Of a stretch of DNA of 9,916 nucleotides, positions 5,297-9,916 are shown piece after piece (within the stretch, counting starts at the first letter, position 1; each line of letters starts with the position of its first letter). Position numbers and translations under genes: made by a program. The notes under the pieces were generated by a model. That model ran no database searches. It was not told the DNA's origin and saw only the letters and a list, made by a program, of their open reading frames with translations. The DNA is from Actinomycetota bacterium (GTDB lineage Bacteria; Actinomycetota; Humimicrobiia; Humimicrobiales; Humimicrobiaceae), in contig JAMCQQ010000453.1 of assembly GCA_023379515.1 (NCBI GenBank), forward strand, positions 1-9,916. The letters are read 5' to 3'.

Positions 5297-6532
5297 ATGG
5301 CTGCCAAAATAATTCTCCATATAGACTTTGATTCCTTCTTTGCCAGCGTTGAGCAACAATACCGTCCGGAAGTGCGTAATAAGCCAATGGGAGTTACTGC
5401 TGCCAATAGCAGGACTTGTATAATTGCCTCCAGCAGAGAAGCAAAACGTTTGGGTATAAAAACAGGTTTCAGAAGCTATGAGGCTTTAAAAACTTGTCCC
5501 GAATTAATATTGGTTGCTGCGGATTTTAATAAATATTTTGAGGTTTCCAAAAGATTTTTGGATATTTGCAAAGACTACTCCCCTTTTACCGAATTATTTT
5601 CCATAGACGAAGTTTTTATGGATGTAACTTTAACCGTAAATTTATTTGGTGGGACATCAAACCTTGTAAAAATAATGAAGAAGAGAATTAAAGATGAAAT
5701 TGGTGAATATATCACTGCTTCTTTTGGGATTTCCCATAACAAGCTCTTAGCCAAACTTGCCTCTGGGCTTAATAAGCCCAACGGACTAGCTGAAATAAAG
5801 CAGGAAGACATCGTAAAGATTTACCAAACAATAGAATTAACAGATATTTGCGGAATAGGAGAAAGAATTAGAAGAAGATTAAATGACATTGGAATTAATA
5901 ATTTAATTCAGCTTCGTAATGCATCTCTAGACCTTTTAGTTAGAGAATTTGGAAATATTGAGGGCCATTTTCTTAAAAGCGTTGGTTTAGGAATAGACGA
6001 AAGCGAGGTTATTCCCTATACCCAACCCCAGGAGGTAAAATCTGTCGGTAGAAGCTATTGTCTTCCTAGAAATGAATCAGACAAAAGAATAGTTTTACAA
6101 AATCTTTATGAACTATGTGAGGAAGTAGGAATTAAACTCAGAAGATTAGGCAAGAAAGGAAAAACAATTGGTTTAGGTTTAAACGGCTCAAGCTATGTCA
6201 GAGCAAGAAAAACTTTTAAAGAATATGCTGATTCGGGAAGTGAAATTTACAATTTGGCATTTTCTCTAATAGAGGAAGATTTTAAAAATCAGAAATATGT
6301 TAGACAGATTCATATTTGGGTGTCTAATCTTGAAGATAAACAAAACTTAACTTTACCCCTTTTTAATATGGAGGATAAAAAAGACAGAATCGTAAGCACA
6401 ATCGATAAACTTAATGATAAATTTGGAGATCACACAATAAGGAACGGCTTTTTGTTATATGCGGATAAACTTACGACTGTTCCTAACGGATATCTTGCCG
6501 ACAGATATGAAAGATCTAAGCTTGCCCAGTGA
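5297..6532 (+). CDS. dinB: Y-family translesion DNA polymerase (DinB/Pol IV type)
   Basis: This 411-aa error-prone polymerase copies damaged DNA. The palm begins at HIDFDSFFASVE: metal ligand D10 and the steric-gate aromatic F15 (by alignment with Pol IV F13). The second acidic pair is in FSIDEVFMD (D104, E105). TASFGISHNKLLAKLAS (140-156) and NKPNG follow, then the thumb helix-hairpin-helix in ICGIGERIRRRLNDIGI (184-200). The little-finger domain runs from KSVGRSYCLP (248-257) to about 345. QNLTLPLF (349-356) is a plausible sliding-clamp binding peptide, followed by the usual amphipathic tail DRIVSTIDKLNDKFG. Everything needed for catalysis is present. The C-terminus past residue 390 is a short family-specific tail. 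UmuC-like or ImuB naming is possible, but intact catalytic acids argue against ImuB. Its last 17 bases overlap the convergent nuclease gene. Confidence 0.94.
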   Translation: MAAKIILHIDFDSFFASVEQQYRPEVRNKPMGVTAANSRTCIIASSREAKRLGIKTGFRSYEALKTCPELILVAADFNKYFEVSKRFLDICKDYSPFTELFSIDEVFMDVTLTVNLFGGTSNLVKIMKKRIKDEIGEYITASFGISHNKLLAKLASGLNKPNGLAEIKQEDIVKIYQTIELTDICGIGERIRRRLNDIGINNLIQLRNASLDLLVREFGNIEGHFLKSVGLGIDESEVIPYTQPQEVKSVGRSYCLPRNESDKRIVLQNLYELCEEVGIKLRRLGKKGKTIGLGLNGSSYVRARKTFKEYADSGSEIYNLAFSLIEEDFKNQKYVRQIHIWVSNLEDKQNLTLPLFNMEDKKDRIVSTIDKLNDKFGDHTIRNGFLLYADKLTTVPNGYLADRYERSKLAQ

Positions 6533-7334
6533 TTTCTCCGTTGCAAATGCTTCTTGCTTCCTCAACCACCTCTGCTTTTTTATCTGAAGGAATATTTAAG
6601 ATATCTAGAATTGAGCTTTTTTCATAAACATTTTTGCAAAGCACGCTGCCTTGTTGCATTAAGATTTGTTTTTGAGATTGAGATAAACTGGATAAAGCAG
6701 TAATAGGGTGGAGTTTCCATTTTTCGACCAAATCTCTTATGCCTTCGTTCTCGGGATAACTCCAGCTGATTACTTTCATTCCTGAACATTGCGCGAATGA
6801 CACGGCATCTATTGACACCTTAGTGTTGGTAACAATCCAAGCTTCATCTAAGCCATAGCGGTCTTTGACATCCTCGAATCTTGATTTTGTATACAAAGAA
6901 ACATGGAGCTCTGTTTTTATTCCGACATCGTTGTGGAACTTTGCTTCGATCATGATTTTTTTCCCTTCTTTCTCGGCAAGAACATCAACTTCATGTTGGA
7001 CACACTTACCGGAAAGTATGGTACCAACCTCTGTTTTGTAGCCTTCTAATTTTAATATTTCAGAAACGTAGCCTTCGAAAGGAAATCCGGTTGGGCCCAG
7101 TTCCATGATGGCTCTTTTAAGGCTGTACTTTGCTTTACTTGGTGTCGGACCTAGATATTCGGTAATGTAGGCATAGATCTCTGATGTGGGAATATTGTCA
7201 TACAATCTTCTTTTAACGTGGTTTAATATTTCTTCTGCAACTTCCTTGCTAATACCTGCTCTTAAGATAGAGTCTCTTACCTTGGAATCGCTAAAAGGCT
7301 CTACTTCGCCGTTGGCTTTTCTAACGTTAACCAT
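6516..7334 (-). CDS. ATP-cone domain fused to an Mrr-like PD-(D/E)XK nuclease
   Basis: The 272-aa protein has two recognisable parts. Residues 1-61 form an ATP-cone (VRKANGEVEPFSDSKVRDSILRAG..., then the EIYAYITEYL helix), the nucleotide-sensing fold known from NrdR and class I/III ribonucleotide reductases. Residues about 84-205 form a restriction-endonuclease-like domain: FEGYVSEIL (helix with E87), HEVDVLA (D117) and IMIEAKFH (E130, K132), the E...D...ExK arrangement of Mrr-type nucleases. The strand EAWIVTNTKVS and helix follow. The tail (210-272) is helical and ends in a possible helix-hairpin-helix-like unit. Such a protein probably cuts DNA under (d)NTP control, which is inference. No partner methylase is nearby, so a classical restriction-modification pair is not seen. 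The start at 7334 directly follows a TAGAAT box. Confidence 0.9.
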   Translation of the reverse strand: MVNVRKANGEVEPFSDSKVRDSILRAGISKEVAEEILNHVKRRLYDNIPTSEIYAYITEYLGPTPSKAKYSLKRAIMELGPTGFPFEGYVSEILKLEGYKTEVGTILSGKCVQHEVDVLAEKEGKKIMIEAKFHNDVGIKTELHVSLYTKSRFEDVKDRYGLDEAWIVTNTKVSIDAVSFAQCSGMKVISWSYPENEGIRDLVEKWKLHPITALSSLSQSQKQILMQQGSVLCKNVYEKSSILDILNIPSDKKAEVVEEARSICNGEITGQA

Positions 7335-7340
7335 ATATTG

Positions 7341-7370
7341 ATTCTAGATTATATTGATACTCAATTTCAA
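7341..7370 (-). promoter_or_regulatory. Promoter of the ATP-cone nuclease gene, likely leaderless
   Basis: On the minus strand TTGAAA (7370-7365) lies 18 nt before TAGAAT (7346-7341), which ends 6 nt before the ATG at 7334. A second, perfect TATAAT at 7353-7348 overlaps the spacer and lacks a matching -35. With either box the 5' leader would be at most a few bases long, and no Shine-Dalgarno is present. Confidence 0.6.
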
Positions 7371-7403
7371 TGTTTTTTTAGAAGAAGAAGCTAAGCTTAA
7401 AAT

Positions 7404-9791
7404 TTATCGTGGTTTAAAAACAACAAAATCTCCATTTTTAAAAATCTGCACATAGTTTTTATTGTTTTCCATTTGCTTAGCTATTTCTATTTGAGCAGCA
7501 AGTGATGGCTGTGCGTAAGGGTCATTTAGAAGAAAAATTATCATATCTGCATCACCTATTCCAACAGGTATTGTGTAGAGCTTTTGTCTGTGAGTTAGAT
7601 GAGAGCCGATATTGTTGGTGGCAGCAATGCTGTATTCATTAGGAATGTTGACAATGAAATTATCGATTATGTTTTTGTTTTCAAGATTAACCGTAAACAT
7701 GTTTAAGTTGGGAGCTTTTGTTCCCGGTAAAGGTCCGTAGAGATATGCACCGTAAATTGAGCTTATTGCCAAATATGCAAATATAATTTTTGAAAATTTT
7801 GCTGATTTTTGAATAAGTAACTTACTTGAATAGATTGCTGAGATAAAAATAAAAGGAGTAATGGTCGAGCTGTATTGGTAATATATTTGGTGAAGCTGCT
7901 CGTTGTTGCTTAGCAGATTAATGCCTAAATCAGGCAGGGCAAAAATCAACATTAATGGTGAAAAAAGAGATAAAAAGCCTAATGGAAGAAATAGCTGAGT
8001 AAGATAGATGATTTGTGAAGGTTGAAAACTTTTTTGTATAGTGCCGATTGGAGAGAGAACTATGTTTTTAATGATGCTGGAGGGAGAATCCCCAAATTCA
8101 GAATAATAGGTTAAAGCAAAGTGATTGCCCCCTTTTGCTAAAGGAATAGCGTACCAAATTAAAATATAAAAAATTAGCATTCCACCCAGAAACAATAAAG
8201 GACCAATAAACCTTGAAAAATCCTTTTCTTTATTAATAAATCCTTTAATGAAAGCATATAGACCCAGAAGTCCTACAATTAGCCACACATGTTCTTTTGT
8301 AATTCCTGCCAAGATCGCAAATATAATAAACCAGAGATATCTTTTTCTAATCAGAAAGTAAAAAGTTCCAAGAAGAAACGTCGTTCCTAATGTGACCGGA
8401 TGAAAATCATATAAATTAGTATAGTTCAAGGCAGGATTAATTAGATAAATAAATGAAAACAGCAGAGCCAGTTGTTTATTCTTTATAACTTTCTTGGCAA
8501 TTAGGAACATAAAAATTGCTCCTAGGGAAAGAATGATTGTTTGGGCAACTAAAAGCATTCTGGCATCTGACCAAATGTAGTAGAGAGGCGCAAATAAAAT
8601 GAGAATAAAATCCGCATGAAAAGCAAGCCTTGAAGTACTATTTATTCCATTAGGGTCAGTCATCTGGAATATTCTCCCATTCATTGTGTTCCAGACAACC
8701 TGGTCCATGTTCCCAAGATCAAACCTACCTGCATAATATTTCTCGTATCTTAAAACACTTGCCGGGATAAAGTAGGCATTGTAAAGGACAGTAAGAAGAG
8801 ACAAAATAAGCTCGGTTTTATATCTTGCTAATAGCCGGTAAGCTTTCTCTATTACAGCTGACCTGATTGAATAGAATATCAAGGTAAGCACTAGAAATAC
8901 AGTTTCCGTAGCAATAAGAAAAATTCTGGCAAGGATTGATGCACTGCCTGCAATAGACACCGAAACTAAATGACTTAAACCGTAAACTATAATTCCTTCC
9001 CTAACGCCAAGACCCATGGGGGTAATAAACGATAAATAGCCGGCAATAAGCGCCAAGCAAAAAAAGCCGGTCAATACAAAGACTAGATTTAAGTCTAAGC
9101 CAAAAAAAGCAAATGTTACAAAGAAACTTCCAAGACCAAAAAAGAAAAAAGAAAGAAGCGAAATAAATAAAAGCCTAATATTTACTTCAGCAGGAAATTC
9201 ATTTAAAAAGTAAGATACGATCCGGTTTTTTACTTTACCTTTAAGTAAAGATGAATATACAAATATTAAATTCAGACAAATTACCAAAAGAAAAAATGCT
9301 ATGTAAATAGTATTTTCATAAAGCAGATGCAGAGGTCCAATTAAAAATTGCATTGATAAAAGCGACACGGTAATACTGGAAATAATAATCAGAACTGCCT
9401 CAACCACTAAAGAATGAACAATATCATTTTTTTTAACTTTTAGATCGGTGAATGATACTCCCCTGCCAATAAAAGACCAGATATTGCCGGGAATATAGCG
9501 CTTAAATTCAGATATTTCCCAAAAATACAAAACCTCCCTGAAGGAAAGATTATAGTTTTTTGCTTTAAGAAGTAGTTGCCATACATATCCTCTAAGAAAA
9601 AAGTAAGCAATGAAACAAAAAAAACCTAGAAGAAGGATAAAATAATTTGCTTTGCTTAGGTATGAACATATCATCCCCCAATTAGGATTTGTTAGTTTAA
9701 AAATAAAATATAAAGAGAGAATGGCGATCGGCCAGCCTAATACAAATTTTACTAAGCTACGGACATTTGAGTTATTCATAGAGTAATGCAT
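7404..9791 (-). CDS. Polytopic membrane protein: flippase-like (LPG synthase TM) domain fused to DUF2079
   Basis: This 795-aa integral membrane protein joins two families. Residues about 15-310 resemble the lysylphosphatidylglycerol-synthase transmembrane/UPF0104 (AglD-like) family: FKRYIPGNIWSFIGRG (96-111), and late in the domain SFITPMGLGVREGIIVYGL (254-272) with an ILAR helix (286-289). Residues about 325-685 match DUF2079, a GT-C-like membrane family: RFDLGNMDQVVWNTMNGR (356-373), FHADFILILFAPLYYI (391-406), NPALNYTNLYDFHPVTLGT (452-470), and ITKEHVW (497-503) in place of the common KED. The last ~100 residues look soluble and extracytoplasmic. Likely work is transfer and/or flipping of lipid-linked sugars for envelope glycans, inferred from family. 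ATG 9791 has no Shine-Dalgarno and directly abuts an in-frame TAG; Met5 is an alternative start. Confidence 0.88.
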   Translation of the reverse strand: MHYSMNNSNVRSLVKFVLGWPIAILSLYFIFKLTNPNWGMICSYLSKANYFILLLGFFCFIAYFFLRGYVWQLLLKAKNYNLSFREVLYFWEISEFKRYIPGNIWSFIGRGVSFTDLKVKKNDIVHSLVVEAVLIIISSITVSLLSMQFLIGPLHLLYENTIYIAFFLLVICLNLIFVYSSLLKGKVKNRIVSYFLNEFPAEVNIRLLFISLLSFFFFGLGSFFVTFAFFGLDLNLVFVLTGFFCLALIAGYLSFITPMGLGVREGIIVYGLSHLVSVSIAGSASILARIFLIATETVFLVLTLIFYSIRSAVIEKAYRLLARYKTELILSLLTVLYNAYFIPASVLRYEKYYAGRFDLGNMDQVVWNTMNGRIFQMTDPNGINSTSRLAFHADFILILFAPLYYIWSDARMLLVAQTIILSLGAIFMFLIAKKVIKNKQLALLFSFIYLINPALNYTNLYDFHPVTLGTTFLLGTFYFLIRKRYLWFIIFAILAGITKEHVWLIVGLLGLYAFIKGFINKEKDFSRFIGPLLFLGGMLIFYILIWYAIPLAKGGNHFALTYYSEFGDSPSSIIKNIVLSPIGTIQKSFQPSQIIYLTQLFLPLGFLSLFSPLMLIFALPDLGINLLSNNEQLHQIYYQYSSTITPFIFISAIYSSKLLIQKSAKFSKIIFAYLAISSIYGAYLYGPLPGTKAPNLNMFTVNLENKNIIDNFIVNIPNEYSIAATNNIGSHLTHRQKLYTIPVGIGDADMIIFLLNDPYAQPSLAAQIEIAKQMENNKNYVQIFKNGDFVVFKPR

Positions 9792-9854
9792 CTATAGGCT
9801 TGGATAGCGGACAATTTTTTTTAGATCTGAATGCCAAAAGGTAAAAGAAATCAT
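9792..9854 (-). CDS. Possible 20-codon leaderless ORF ahead of the DUF2079 fusion gene
   Basis: ATG at 9854-9852 opens a 20-residue frame (MISFTFWHSDLK..., ending YPSL) closed by TAG at 9794-9792. The next three bases are the ATG of the 795-aa gene, in the same frame. A good promoter (TTGTTA, 17-nt spacer, TATAAT) ends 7 nt before this ATG, so an mRNA would begin with it. The peptide resembles nothing I know. Since the large gene has no Shine-Dalgarno, this may be a leader peptide that hands ribosomes to it, or simply an untranslated leader, or an N-terminal extension broken by a nonsense codon. Confidence 0.35.
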   Translation of the reverse strand: MISFTFWHSDLKKIVRYPSL

Positions 9855-9861
9855 GGGGTTA

Positions 9862-9890
9862 ATTATAACTTATAAAGAATTCTTTAACAA
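9862..9890 (-). promoter_or_regulatory. Promoter of the DUF2079 fusion transcript
   Basis: On the minus strand TTGTTA (9890-9885) is followed after exactly 17 nt by a perfect TATAAT (9867-9862). This is the best two-part promoter in the window. Expected transcription start is around 9854-9856, that is 63-65 nt before the large gene's ATG and at the ATG of the small frame. Confidence 0.7.
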
Positions 9891-9916
9891 TTAATTTATC
9901 AAGTTTAGCATCAGAT

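Noticed and set aside
7388..7398. Palindrome AAGCTAAGCTT after the DUF2079 fusion gene
   Set aside because: With a single-base centre it cannot form a normal hairpin loop, and no T-run follows on the minus strand.
9792..9794. TAG before the 795-aa gene as evidence of a recoded amber codon
   Set aside because: TAG clearly ends rarA and the ATP-cone nuclease gene in this window, and TGA ends three others, so standard stops apply.
1..9916. CRISPR array, insertion sequence, prophage or attachment-site pair
   Set aside because: No regularly spaced repeats, transposase, integrase, long terminal repeats or duplicated tRNA end were seen on reading both strands.

Overview
The window looks like a piece of a compact, AT-rich bacterial chromosome. 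I infer a Patescibacteria/CPR member, possibly Microgenomates-like. The reasons are low GC, tiny intergenic gaps, overlapping convergent genes, start codons placed directly behind -10 elements, and a small-genome style mix of genes. Several genes end in TGA or TAG, so the standard bacterial code fits and a UGA-to-glycine code (Gracilibacteria/Absconditabacteria) is unlikely. No core marker such as an rRNA or ribosomal protein is present, so the lineage is a guess.

Layout, left to right. (1) 3-384: the 3' part of an HNH endonuclease gene, whose stop lies 2 nt before a tRNA-His gene with encoded CCA. (2) 462-1064: a histidine phosphatase. (3) 1141-2025, minus strand: a two-gene unit of an unrecognised 100-aa protein and a DUF4256 protein. 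(4) 2180-3024: methionine sulfoxide reductase B and an unrecognised 130-aa protein that overlaps the 3' end of rarA. (5) 3014-5212: rarA (minus) and a membrane-anchored polysaccharide deacetylase (plus), divergent from a 57-nt gap holding two back-to-back promoters. (6) 5297-7334: a Y-family DNA polymerase converging with a 17-bp overlap on an ATP-cone/Mrr-like nuclease gene. (7) 7404-9854, minus strand: a 795-aa polytopic membrane protein that joins a flippase-like LPG-synthase-type membrane domain to a DUF2079 (GT-C-like) domain. It is preceded by a possible 20-codon leaderless reading frame ending exactly at its ATG.

Functionally there is a loose theme of genome maintenance (HNH protein, RarA, Y-family polymerase, ATP-cone nuclease) and a loose theme of cell-envelope work (polysaccharide deacetylase, DUF2079/flippase-like fusion). 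Most genes seem to have their own promoter rather than sit in long operons.

The strongest unlisted pattern is promoter architecture. Nearly every gene that heads a transcription unit has a TAnnnT hexamer, often with an upstream TGn, ending 6-8 nt before its start codon, and nearly all lack a well-placed Shine-Dalgarno sequence. This implies leaderless mRNAs as the default here. No CRISPR array, insertion sequence, transposase or phage gene is visible. No stretch longer than 300 bases is without a gene.
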